64,000 nucleotides of DNA from Circinella umbellata (taxonomy: Eukaryota > Mucoromycota > Mucoromycetes > Mucorales > Lichtheimiaceae): assembly GCA_025093555.1 (NCBI GenBank), contig JAIWNF010000026.1:620001-684000 (forward strand), read 5' to 3'. The notes under the pieces were generated by a model that did no database searches, was not told the origin of the DNA, and worked only from the letters and a program-made list of their open reading frames with translations. The position numbers were made by a program, and so were the translations under genes. Below, one piece after another: positions 27,611 to 39,120 of the stretch (the stretch's first letter is position 1; the number at the start of each line of letters is the position of its first letter).

Positions 27611-29021
27611 TTATTTTTTGGAAAAGAAATTTTGAATGGATTGACGTTTTTTATTGGAAAGTGTAAAAGATGCATGATGACGAAGGAATCCATTTTTCTT
27701 ATTGGTATGATTATTTTTAACAGTATTATTATTATCATCATGCTCAGTTTCTAAGAATAATGACATGGAAGACGGCCGGCGTTCTTTTTTATCTTGTTGA
27801 TTATTATTTTGTGATGATGAAGAAAATAAAGAGGATGATCCTGTTTGTAAATTAACTAAATCATCTTGTAAATGTCTACGTAATTCTTCTCGATCAAGAA
27901 CAGTTGTTGTTGTTCCTGTTATTGTAGTTGGTATGGAAGAAGGTGGTAAAGGAAATTCAATTGAATGATCATTATTATTTTCATTGGTATTATTAGTATT
28001 GTTAAAACCACCAGGGTTTATTTCACTACTATCATTATAATTCATGATATAACCCAAAGGTCGTGAATCTATGGGTAAACTTGAAACAGATGATAAAAAG
28101 GATGATGTTGGATCAACAATATTAGTGGATGCTGCAGCACTACTCGTCACAGGAATAGATGAAGATTGTAAAGCATAATCACGAATAAGACGTTGATGAT
28201 CCTCTGTCAAGATCTGTTGTTCTTGCTGTTGTTGTTGTTGATGATGATGGGGTAACGGTGAACAAGTAGGTAATGATGGCAATTGCGATTCACGAAGTTG
28301 AATCACTTGATAGGCACGTTGTTTCCTTCGAGCTTCTTCAAATAAAGCGAACCAATTAGCAGGTACTTCTACTTGTAAATAACGTGTCCATAAATGAACG
28401 GGTGGATTACCAGCATTATCAAATGCATCAAATGATTCGAAATCTCCAGGTAGAAATCTATTATAAATCTATTAATCCTTATTTCTTCAAAAGAAAAAGT
28501 GATTTTTTTTTTACCTTGCTTCAGACCAACGTAATGGTACTGCTTCCGATCCTTTAGAAAAAAAAATATATCAATGACATAATTAATAATCTACACAAGG
28601 TTTTTATTTCAATGATAAATAAGATATAATCATACTTAGTATCGAAAAACAGCACATTTCATCATCCCATCCTATAAAAAGTTATACATAGTTTATTTTG
28701 TTCAGCTTTGTCATCTTTTATTTATGCAGAAATATTCCTCTCTCCCCTTTAAAATTTTATTATTAATTTTGTAATTTTGTTTTTTTTTTTACCTTCAAAC
28801 AATGTTATTGACACATGATTAATCTTTACAATGTATAATGAACCTTTTGTTAAATCGTCATGATGAACAGGTTCTAATGTAGATAAACTTTTTGGTTTTG
28901 AATTTTGTTTTTTTTCTAAAGTATTAGAAGTTTGCCAACGAGCAAGTCTTTGTAAAGTAGTTGATTTTTTTGGTATATGATTATTATTATTATGATTATT
29001 ATTACTGGTAGTATTTTCAAC
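27611..29021 (-). CDS. Unrecognised protein with a compact N-terminal core
   Basis: Four exons (29021-28793, 28671-28636, 28551-28515, 28457-27611) join to 1149 nt, 382 residues. Two of the exons are very small (36 and 37 nt). The N-terminus is Asn-rich. Residues about 55-160 look like a folded domain: GSLYIVKINHVSITLFEG, then WDDEMCCFSIL, VPLRWSEARFLPGDFESF, PPVHLWTRYLQVEVP and NWFALFEEARRKQRAYQVI. The remainder is low complexity with Gln, Asn, Ser and Thr tracts and ends in a basic stretch (NKKRQSIQNFFSKK). No known family comes to mind. The micro-exons all keep frame, which supports a real gene. Confidence 0.6.
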
Positions 29022-29562
29022 CATAATATAAATTTGAACAGGGGGAAGGGGTTGTGTATGTATGGAGAAAAAGGAATGGAGAGGGTGGGGTGAAGAGAAG
29101 AAGTGCTTTTTTTTTTCTAAGAAAGAATAGTATAACAAGAAGAAGAAGAAGATATAATTAGAAGAGGGGGGGGAATAATATAGATGGATCTTCTCTCTCC
29201 CCCTCCATATTGTACAACTTGTTTATAATCATAAGAGCTTTTTTTTTAGACCGGCGATTTCAAATCCATTATATTTAGTGTTACATGTAATTCTAACAAT
29301 GTAACACCTTTGGAAAAATGTTGAATACGTAACTGGTTTCCCGACCAACTTTTTTTCTGAACATGATTTTTTTTTTCAATTCACATGTATTATATCAATA
29401 AAAAAATAGATTCAGTTTTATTCGTATTCTATCAATGAAGGTCATAATATATTTAATAATAGTAAAACATGTTCTGGGTAAAAAAAAAATTGACATATCG
29501 AAAAACAAATCTTTTTGTGTGTCAATGTTTTTTTTTACTGTTTTTGTTGATTAATAGGTATT

Positions 29563-29580
29563 ACTACTTTATAAAGTAGT
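29563..29580. repeat. 18-base perfect palindrome
   Basis: ACTACTTTATAAAGTAGT reads the same on both strands. Could be a factor site or chance in AT-rich DNA. Confidence 0.6.
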
Positions 29581-29829
29581 TCAAATTAGCACATACACAC
29601 AATCTTTGGGGGTGGGGAAGATGAGGTTATGATATTTAGAAAGTGTAATATATGTGTGTGTGTAATATCAATGACTTTTATTATGTAGTATAATAGGTAT
29701 ACGTACTTTTTTTTTTTCAATAAAAAAAAACGTGAATATATAAATGTATGAGGTGGATAATGAATTCCCAATGTGTATAGTACAGATTTCTTTTTGTTTA
29801 ATAATATGCACTCTATAATTTTTTACTGC

Positions 29830-29832
<3 letters not shown>

Positions 29833-29862
<30 letters not shown>
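29833..29862. repeat. (AT)15 microsatellite
   Basis: Fifteen AT units in the intergenic region between the unrecognised gene and the INTS10-like gene. Confidence 0.9.
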
Positions 29863-29868
<6 letters not shown>

Positions 29869-30602
29869 TTCTTACGTATATAGATTTTGCGAAATCTCTT
29901 ACCTAACCATAACCTTAATTATACTAACTATTTTCTTTGTCTATATTATATTAGTACGTATCATAAAATAGGAGAAAAATGTCTACTACTGTACAAAATA
30001 CAAATGAGTGTATGTACCTTTAATTTCTCCTCACTACTTACATACGTACACATTTATCAATATGTAAGTAGATTTATAACTATTGTAAACATTTGTTCTT
30101 GTTATACGTATATTCTTTTTTTCTCTCGGAAAGAGGGTTTCATTTATTCATCTATACCAAAAATGTACACGTTATATTAAAAAAAGAACTATAAAGCTAA
30201 AAACAGAGTGAGTTTTGTACATTTCTGTTCAATCCAACCCAACAAAATTAAAAATTTAACAATCAAAAAAAAAATATTACACACAACACACAGAATTAAT
30301 TAAAAAGTTGGGATTACAAAAAAAAAAAGCGGGAAAAATAATAATAACTGGTTGCATTATAATGATTGATACATGAAGAAGAAAGAAAAAAAAAAAAGGG
30401 GGGGGGGGAGGAGGAGAGAAATTATTATGTACAAGATGTTATGGGTAAAAAATCATACACACAAGACACAGACACGCATACACACGCAAGTAAAATAAAA
30501 AGAAAACGAACGAAAATTGTATAATAATAGTAATAATTAAATAATAATAATAAATAAATATTTCAATCCAAAAACATCACTTGGCTTTTTTTTGTTTTGT
30601 TT

Positions 30603-33600
30603 TTATACTTCTTCATTTCCTTTCAATATCATATTTTTTAAAAACTTTTGAAGTACGTGACGCATTCGTTGAGGTGACATTTTAGGTGAATAACGACGAA
30701 CACGATATTCTAAACATCGTGTTACAATATCCTTGGGAACAAATGAACGTTGCATTTGTTCTGTTGTCATGATAACGTTTTCTGGAATACTGCTATTATT
30801 ATTATTATCCATACCCGATGGTCCGTTACTATTACTACTACCCATCTGACTAGTACTAGTACTTTCACTTCCTTGTCTGTGTCTTGTTCCAGGTAATCGT
30901 GGTGGTTCACGTTTGGGAAGCATCACCGAAGTAGCTGGACGACTATAATAAAATGAAGGGGACATCCAGTTGGCGTGTGCATTCTTTTGTGCTGAAGCAG
31001 AATACCATGTCGGTGACATGGACATACTTGGTAAGATAGTATTCGTAAATGAAGGTTGGTATATTGGCGGAGGTGGAGGTGGGATTGGATTTCTACTTGA
31101 TGCTCCACCTAATGGTAATGAACTAAATGAAGGTAAACTACGTACAGATCCATTATCATCGACTGTTGATGATGCGGTTGTTGTTGTTCCTTTCTTGCTG
31201 GAATAATTTTCATTTGTTGTTGTTGTTGTTGTTTGTGATGTAGAATGAGATTGAGGTGAAGAAACAGCACCTAGTCGTGGAGATGATGGTATAGATTCAG
31301 CTTGAGATGATGATGAAATAGACATGTGACGATAACTACTACGTAAAGCAAATTCAGGTGGAATAATATCTAATGTTACTGTATCTGATTCATGTAAAGA
31401 TTGTATAGTTTGAAGAATTTCAGGAACTAATAATAAATAATATGAATAGTAAATTAATCGATTCACTTTATATATAAGTTTCTTTCTTTCTTTCTCTCTC
31501 AATCTTACCATAGACATATTCAAGAAAATATCTATTTTTAAATATCCGTCTTTCTTGCATACGTTGAATAATCTTATGCCAGAAATTGGTCCGTGCACTC
31601 CAATAAGGCCATCCATATTGCATAAGAACAATCATATTTCCAGCTTTTTCATCCCATCGCATAGCAGAATCAATGGATGCCATACCGCCTCGTTGTTCAG
31701 ATTCACCATCTAAACTAACGATTAAATGTTTGATACAACGTACAACCAAACCTTCTTGAGTGACGCGCATCATACCAAATTCATGTCCATTGAATACTGT
31801 AGCAACAGTACGACAATCAATTTCATCAGCTATAAAATCCCTTTCATTTAAGCCTGCTGGTATAGGAAATACTGAAAGAATGATGGCAATTTCGAGTGTA
31901 GATTGCTATATATAATAATATGTAGATATATCAATTTTATTTTCATAAATTATAATTATAACAATAATAATAAAATATACTTTTACCTGAATACTTCCAA
32001 CAAGTAAATAAATGACACCAATATTATATAATACTCGGAAAGCAAACATGAATGGTATATCATATTCAGGTGCTTTATTTCCTTCTCCTTTTTCTTGTCT
32101 TCTTTGAATTTCTATACGATCACAAATATTTTGAGATAATTTAAGTGCCTTGGCAAGATTACCAGGTACAGAAGGCTTATAATTATTTTTAGTTAGTTTT
32201 TATATTGGATATTATGTATAGACAGATAGATAACTTACTGAAGATAGAGCTAAATCACTTCGTACTAATAATACAGCATTACAAACATCAAATGGAAGAT
32301 TATATGCATCAATAACTCGACATAATTCTATTTATATTAAGAAAGTTAATAAAATATATATTTCTGATTTATCTTATCCAATTATATATATGGATTACCT
32401 TGTTCCCAACCACCAAATACATTATTCCAATTAGTTTTTGGTGATGTTATGAAGGCCCATTGCCATAAATCTACCAAATGTCGCATACAATCTCCTGCTT
32501 TACTCAAGATTTGTAATGCATCATCTACACCTCGCATACAATAAGCATTTAACCCTTCTCCACGATCAGGTATATTATCCAATTTCAGTTTTTTGGTATG
32601 TCGTAATGGTTCAACAAGTCGTGTTAATTTCATAGAACTATTATTATCATTATTGTTGTCTCCATTGGTGGTATCATTTTCAGGTGCATTTCTTTTTCTT
32701 GATCCTTGCAATTGTTCGTCACTAATAATGGATGATGATTTATCTGATTTTTGTTGTTGTTGTTGTTTATCACGTATAGAAGATGATGATGTGGATGATG
32801 ATGAAGGTGAAGAAGGTGGACGCATATTATTGTTATTATTACTTGTAGTATTGTTATTTGGAAAATCCGGTCGAATAGCACAAATTGGAATCAAACAAGA
32901 CTTTTCTTGATGAGGATCATCTACAACACATACAGCTCGATAATATTCATATCCAAATTGAACAAATTGTGCTGATGCAGCCATAAATTCACACATAAAA
33001 GTAACTAATACATGTAAATCTTCTGGTTGTTCACCATTATCTGAATTATCCTTTGATTGATCATCTAAATCCAAACGAACATTATTACGTTGTTCTTTCA
33101 TATACTGAAATCGATTGGTGTGAGACAAAAAATCCAATCGACCTAAACCAGTGTAACTAAAAAAAAAAAAAAAAAAAAAAAAAATTGGGAAAAATAATAA
33201 TAAAAAGATTCAGTTTTCTTTCCGCTTTTTTCTTTAACATTATAATAATAATATTATTTTTTTTTACCCGCAACAATCCAGCATAGCACAAGTAAACTTG
33301 ACTAATTCGCCCCAATTATGTTGTTTAATATAATAACGTTGACCAATAAGCATATATTGTTCAAATAAATTATATGAAATAACAATATAATGTTTACTAT
33401 CCGTTGATTTTACAGTAGATGGTTTATCTCTTTTTGTAAGTAATATACGTTGTTTCCATAAACGTTGTAAAAGTTCCGTCACTAAGTAAATAAATTAAAT
33501 ATATTAGAATATTAATAAAAAAAAAAGTACTAGTAAAAAGATGATATAAATGATATATACACAACAAACACACACAAAATAAAAAATGTTATATATTTAT

Positions 33601-34639
33601 ATTTACCAAGTACTTTAATACATTTTTCACTATGTTGAATTTCAATTGTTTCCATAGATCGTGCATAATGTGTCAATAAATCAATGGCTCGAATCTACAG
33701 TATAAAAATTATTAATAATTTATATATATATATATATATATAATAAGAAAATCACTAATACTTTACAAGGTATTTATATGCATGACGTGGATAAGCTTGA
33801 ATATAATCAAATAATACTTGAAATGCTCGAAGACTATCTATTTCTTCCAAATAGGCTAAATAATAACATTTGATTAATATTTCTTTTTTAATTGAAGAAT
33901 TAATTATTATCATTATTTTTCTTACCTGTAGCATTTTCAACAATGGTCGATTGAATTAATGCGGGTAATGATGCAAAAAATTCTGTATATATATAAACAA
34001 AAAGTAAATATATATATATTCCCTTCTTCTTTCCTCATTATCACTTACTACTCATATCTGAATCTCTTCCTGGATCAATATGATCTGCAAGTTCTACTAA
34101 ATATTTTTGAAAGATTTCATTTTGTGCACTATTCGTTTGTCTATATCAAAAAGGTTTTATTCATATGTTAAAAAATATGTCATTACAATCATTTATATAT
34201 ATATATATATATATATATAACTTACAACATAATAAAACTTTGTATTGCTTTTTCAGTATTTCCTCCTTTAACACTCTGATTATGATTATTAAACTACATA
34301 GATTATAAAGGGGGGGTGGGAAACAAGGGATGTTTCATTATTTGTACTTATCCACGTATATTTTTATGAAAAAGACTGAAAACAAAACATATAGTTTACC
34401 TCGGTTTCAAATTGATAATCATATTCGTCTGAATCGTTATTATTATTATTAACTTCTTTATTGTTGTTGTCATTAATACGCTTATCGCTTAAAGATTCAT
34501 GATTAGAAGAACTCGTTTTATTTGGTGTAGACGGTGAAGAAGAAGAAGAAGAAGATATGAAATTTGTTTCTGTTGATGTTATTATATCGTGTTGTATCGT
34601 TCTAGAGTGTTCTCCAATATTATCAGGAGGTTGTGCCAT
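30603..34639 (-). CDS. INTS10: Integrator complex subunit 10-like protein
   Basis: Twelve exons (34639-34400, 34293-34226, 34140-34049, 33982-33926, 33855-33767, 33694-33607, 33481-33268, 33156-32399, 32327-32239, 32175-31987, 31905-31509, 31426-30603) join to 3105 nt, 1034 residues. The best match I can make is INTS10. The C-terminal half carries GNMIVLMQYGWP, then FWHKIIQRMQERRIF, YFLEYVYG and VTLDIIPPEF, which line up in order and spacing with the conserved end of INTS10. A basic HTKKLKLDN motif sits where INTS10 has its own basic insert. The middle helices (LEEIDSLRAFQVLFDYIQ, YNLFEQYMLIGQRYY) suit an alpha-helical repeat protein. Low-complexity inserts make it longer than the roughly 710-residue animal protein. 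Integrator cleaves nascent RNA and attenuates RNA polymerase II. Assigned by eye, so moderate confidence. Intron 7 (33267-33157) ends in a 26-base pyrimidine tract. Confidence 0.6.
33159..33184 (-). repeat. 26-base poly(A)/poly(T) run acting as polypyrimidine tract
   Basis: On the coding (minus) strand this is an uninterrupted T run a few bases upstream of the acceptor of the large eighth exon of the INTS10-like gene. Confidence 0.85.
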
Positions 34640-35877
34640 TGTTATATATGTAATATAGTTTCAATGTTATTTGTTTGTTGCTGTTTGGTAAAAATATAAT
34701 ATCGAGTAAGAATATATAGTTATATAGATATATAAAAGCTTTAAGGGAAAAAGGGAAATTTACAAGAAAAAAAGAAAACAAAAAGAAAATAAAAAACGTT
34801 AAATCTTGAATGGAATGTATAATTATGTCGATTTAAAAAAAAAACTATTGGCGATGAAAGATTGAGACTCGGCAAAAAGAAAAAGAAAACTGTGTGTAAA
34901 AAAAAAGAGAGAGTTGAGAGAGAGAGAAAAGTAGAGGACTTTTTATTTTTGCAGTATTACTTAATAATCCTCTCCTGTGGGGTCAATACAATACGTTCTT
35001 TTGAAACGCAGCTCTAGTAGCGAATATATTCCTCCCCCCCCCCACACTCCTACCCACACCAAGAACATAGATTCATTCAGAATTAAAAAGAGTTCCCATT
35101 TCTTATTTTCTCTCTCTGTCTCTCTTTATCCACGCTGATTAATTTTAGTAAAACTAACAAGTACAAAAATTTCAACAACCAAAAAAAAAAAAAAGGTCCG
35201 CGGGAGGCAAAGATTTGGGGGCTTTCCCTTTTTTTTCTTTTTTTTTATTAGGTAATCAATTGAATAATAAAGTAGCTTACGAAACGGGTCCAGCACTGAC
35301 TTTTAGCTTTCCCGCTTCTTTATTTTTTTCCAACTGGTTTTTTTTTTTTTGGACTCTTTTCTTAATAAATACTATTAATACTATTTAGTAGTATAATCTA
35401 TTTATTTTATTAATATTATTATCATTACATTGATATAAAAAGAGAAAAGAGATTGTAGGTTGTACAAGATGTTATATAATGATGAATCTTCTCTATCCCC
35501 CCCCCTCCCCTGAAAAGACATTGATAAATAATACAATCATTTTGTGTGAAAAAGCATGCTTATATATATATTATTAAGAATGACTTCTACGTCTATTTAT
35601 ATAAGGAGTAATAATATAATTATATAAGTTATCGTAATACCTTTTTTTTTATTAGTTACACCTTGTCTCTCCATAATAACGTTTTGATTACATAATTTTT
35701 ATATTATATAAAGTTCTTCCACATACACCCCCCACCCTTTCTTATTAACTTGATAAATCTTATCTTTATTTAGTTTAGTCATTTACTCGCCCCCCCCTAA
35801 GAATACAACAAGGAAATTAAAATAATGACAAAATGTTATATCTCACGGATATTTTTTTTTTTGTTTAGAAATAAGAT
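34640..35877. other. Intergenic region between INTS10-like and MBIP-like genes
   Basis: AT-rich with C-homopolymers (35033-35043, 35497-35508) and CT-rich runs. Both flanking genes are on the minus strand, so this holds the 5' region of the INTS10-like gene and the 3' region of the MBIP-like gene. No coding sequence was seen. Confidence 0.5.
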
Positions 35878-37146
35878 TTATAAAGTAGGTGAAGTAGATG
35901 AAGATGATGATGGTATGGAATGAATATTATTAATTATAGGTGATGACGATGAAGAAGTGGATGATGATTCTACTATTGCTTGTTGTTGTCTTTTTCGATT
36001 TAATTGTTCTAACACAGCTCTAGTTAGTGATGAATTAGCCCTGCCTGTAGTTTTCATATGAGGATGTCCTGGAATAGTAGGTGGTGGTTGTGGTACTTGC
36101 TGTGTTGTAATATATTCTCCTTTTGATCCATCAGGTCGCATAATATAAGTAATAGGTGGTGCTGGAGGAAATTTACGATTGGGTTGTTGAAAATGAATTG
36201 CTGCCCATTTAGGATGTTCACGTTCAATATCCATTAATACATTTTCTAATATTTTTATTCTTTCATGTAATGAAAAAGGTGGTATAGCTTGATTATCAAA
36301 TGAAACATTCAAATGCTGTTCAATATTTTGTATTCTTTCATTAAGAATAGTTTCTGTTGTTGATATTTTTTCATGATTATTATTATTATTATTATTATTT
36401 GTTGATGAAGATATTAATGATCTTGCTAAAGGTCCATCTTCATTATTAACAATATCAAATTTCATTTGAATATTTCGATTGATTTCTCTTGCATCAGCAC
36501 GAGCGCATGTAACATCTGAACTTGTTGGATCAACACGATTGAGAAATTCGGTTCGATTACTTTCATCCACTTCAGTTTGTTTTGCTTGAATAAATGTTTG
36601 TATTCGTTGTTGTATTTCATTATTTGTAGCTCGAATTTGTACTTTTTCACTATCCATACTTTGAACACGTTCTTGTTCTTCTTTTTCTTTTTCTTCTTCT
36701 TCTTCTCCTTCTGGTCTTTTTCGTTTCTTATTATTATATAATAACTTGGAAACAATAGTATTATTATTTGATTCAGTTGACAGTTGTTGTTTTTCTTTTT
36801 CTTTTTGTTGTTGTTCTTGTTGATCATTCAAGTCATTATTATTATTATTACTTTTCTGTAATTGCTGTTGTTGTTTTGATTCTTGTTCTTCTTTGGCTTG
36901 AACATGTTGTTCAAGTGATTGAAGTAATCGTTCAACTAACTTTTCAAGTTCTATTGGTAATCGTTCAAGATAATGACGTGATAATACTATAAGTTCAGTA
37001 TTAAAACATTGACTTGTTTCGGTCAAACCAATACCATTGAAGAATTCACTTAATTCATTTTGCCATGAAACAACATGATTAGGTTTTGTATTAATTATTG
37101 GTTCCGATTGTTGTTGTTGCTGTGATAATGGAGGTGGAGTTGTCAT
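35878..37146 (-). CDS. MBIP-like protein (MAP3K12-binding inhibitory protein family)
   Basis: A single exon of 422 residues with no intron, unlike its neighbours. The N-terminus (NELSEFFNGIGLTETSQ, then helices up to about residue 85) is followed by a Gln/Asn/Glu/Lys-rich coiled stretch with a KKRKRPEGEEEEE patch. The conserved core is about residues 185-330: IQQRIQTFIQAKQTEVDESN, VTCARADAREINRN, ILNERIQNIEQHLNV and LHERIKILENVLMDIE. The Cys-Ala-Arg motif and the two short ERI..E/L coiled repeats are what I know from the MBIP family, which in animals is part of the ATAC histone acetyltransferase complex and binds the kinase DLK. In fungi the role is not established. The C-terminus is Pro- and Ser-rich. 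Confidence 0.55.
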   Translation of the reverse strand: MTTPPPLSQQQQQSEPIINTKPNHVVSWQNELSEFFNGIGLTETSQCFNTELIVLSRHYLERLPIELEKLVERLLQSLEQHVQAKEEQESKQQQQLQKSNNNNNDLNDQQEQQQKEKEKQQLSTESNNNTIVSKLLYNNKKRKRPEGEEEEEKEKEEQERVQSMDSEKVQIRATNNEIQQRIQTFIQAKQTEVDESNRTEFLNRVDPTSSDVTCARADAREINRNIQMKFDIVNNEDGPLARSLISSSTNNNNNNNNHEKISTTETILNERIQNIEQHLNVSFDNQAIPPFSLHERIKILENVLMDIEREHPKWAAIHFQQPNRKFPPAPPITYIMRPDGSKGEYITTQQVPQPPPTIPGHPHMKTTGRANSSLTRAVLEQLNRKRQQQAIVESSSTSSSSSPIINNIHSIPSSSSSTSPTL

Positions 37147-38931
37147 TAAGGTATATTTTTTATATGTAAAAAGAAAAGAATTTTCTGATATATGCCCCCA
37201 CTTCTTAGTTGTAAAACTAGCAACTTCTGTCTCAGAAACACATATATTTTTTTTTACTACGGGGATTATATGGATTGTCCCCCGCCCCTTCCAAATAATA
37301 ATAATTCATTTAACAATGAGATAAGATGAATGATAAGAATAACTATTTTTTTATTCGAATTTTTTATTATAGATGATCTTATAATAATAATACGTAATTT
37401 GATATTTAGTTACAATAATAAAAATCAATAAACATGGTATAGATTCATTCATACCGCATGAACTAGCATGGCCAAGGAGAGTTTTTTAGTCATTCTTTTA
37501 ATATGCCCGTGTTCTCGTAATTAAACGAATATAAATAATACTGTGCTGTGACATAATCTCTTTTGCTTGAGTTTTTATATTTTTAATGTTGTTATGCAAA
37601 CTTGCTATCATTAACACTTTTGTAATATACACTTACGTATCGTACGTACGTATTAAAATAGGATGGATCTATAATATTTGCTAGTAGATTTTTTTGATTT
37701 TGTTTTTGAACAAAGGAAAAACTTCTTTATTTATCTTTTAATCACTGTTTTTTTTTTCATCGGTCCTAATTTTCACGAATTGAAGTACGTATCTCCATAA
37801 CAACAAAAGAACTTTTTGGTTTCCCAGGGAACACAATTTTGTTGTTGGTGAACTACGTAGAAAATATATGGAAGTCTGTTTTTTATTTGAACAACATTGG
37901 TCTAATTTGTTTTTTCTTTTACAGTGTGCCGAGTATAAGAGTCTTATTATAGAGATGTCTGTTCTATAAAATAGTTGGGGGGGAAGATAAGAGAGATGGG
38001 ATTATGTATGTGCAAATGCACATGAAGTTCATTATTGATTGCACCCCAACAACTATACAACAACTTCTTTCTTTCTTTTTTATTTGCTAAATAAAACTGG
38101 CTCATATCTTGTCACTGACAACAACAACTAATATCATATATTATGTAAATCATACAAAGTATATCAAAAATTAATGTGTCTCAATAAAACATTCAGAATC
38201 CAAAAAAAAAAAAAAGTTCAAGTATTTTGTTACATATTATTGATTTCAGATCGGAAAAATGTAATCTAGAATGACTTCATTATTTGAAGAAATAACTATA
38301 TTAGGTAAAACGATAAACCCCCTTATTTCCCTTACCTATCTGGATTTTGAAAGATGGGATCTAATAGTCATTTATCGTATTTAACTCGAATATATTTATA
38401 TAAATATGCACAGAAGGAAGGGGGGGGGGAGGAGTTAAAAAAAAGGAGGTGAAGTGTTTCCCAGATAAATACCTAGGTTCTGTAAAATAAAAAAGAGTAA
38501 AACCTTAGAATATTATATTATAAAAATACGAGCTTTAAACAATAAGATCGGTGTATTGTTTTGAACCTTTAAATAAAGTTTGCTGCACTAGTCGCACAGG
38601 CATTCTCATTGTTGTTATTGACGTTACTTGTTGATATTCTTATTTTTAAAAAAAAATTACATATTTACTTCTTGATGATATTGACGATATTAATAAGTTA
38701 ATGAATAAAAAGAAAAATAATAAATTTATTTATTGTATAGAAAAAGAAAGCTGAAAAAAAAATATTTGTTGTATGAGTACAGAAAGAAAGTATACAGAAG
38801 TTGTTATTTTGATTGATTGGTTGGGAATATATAATCGTCATAGGTAATAAAAGAACAAGAAAAAAAAAATAGAAGCGATTATTGGGAGAAAGTACAACAC
38901 ACAGGAGAATAGAAACTTAAATAATAATAAT
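37147..38931. other. Intergenic region
   Basis: AT-rich DNA with homopolymers. No coding frame, repeat family or RNA gene was recognised. The first part is the probable promoter of the MBIP-like gene. Confidence 0.5.
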
Positions 38932-39120
38932 TTATGGACGACCACCACCACAATAAGGTGAACGACTTCTTGCTGAAACGATACAATCGACTTTTTGAAA
39001 TCCTAAAGGCATAGGTGCTGCTTCAGTTCCAGTAATTATCATCATTGAAAATAAAATACTGATAAGAACAATGAATAATGAAGTTGTAATTGTTGTTTGA
39101 TATCCGTTTGTCAATTTCAT
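38932..39120 (-). CDS. Small secreted peptide
   Basis: A 62-residue ORF. After MKLTNGYQTTITTS a strongly hydrophobic segment (LFIVLISILFSMMIITG) is followed by a likely signal peptidase site at TEA|APMP. The mature peptide would be about 28 residues: it begins APMPLGFQKVDC, ends SPYCGGGRP, and has just two cysteines, enough for one disulfide. No family is recognised. The upstream DNA is a CT/GA-rich leader-like stretch. The Gly-Gly-Gly-Arg-Pro end is unusual. It could be a secreted signal, effector or surface peptide; it could also be a spurious ORF, though the clean signal peptide argues for a real gene. Confidence 0.55.
   Translation of the reverse strand: MKLTNGYQTTITTSLFIVLISILFSMMIITGTEAAPMPLGFQKVDCIVSARSRSPYCGGGRP

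Larger units (their letters stand above)
29022..30602. other. Intergenic region
   Basis: Contains an 18-base perfect palindrome at 29563-29580 (ACTACTTTATAAAGTAGT), an (AT)15 tract at 29833-29862, and G- and A-homopolymers. No coding sequence was seen. The part next to 29022 is the probable promoter and leader of the upstream-facing gene. Confidence 0.5.
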
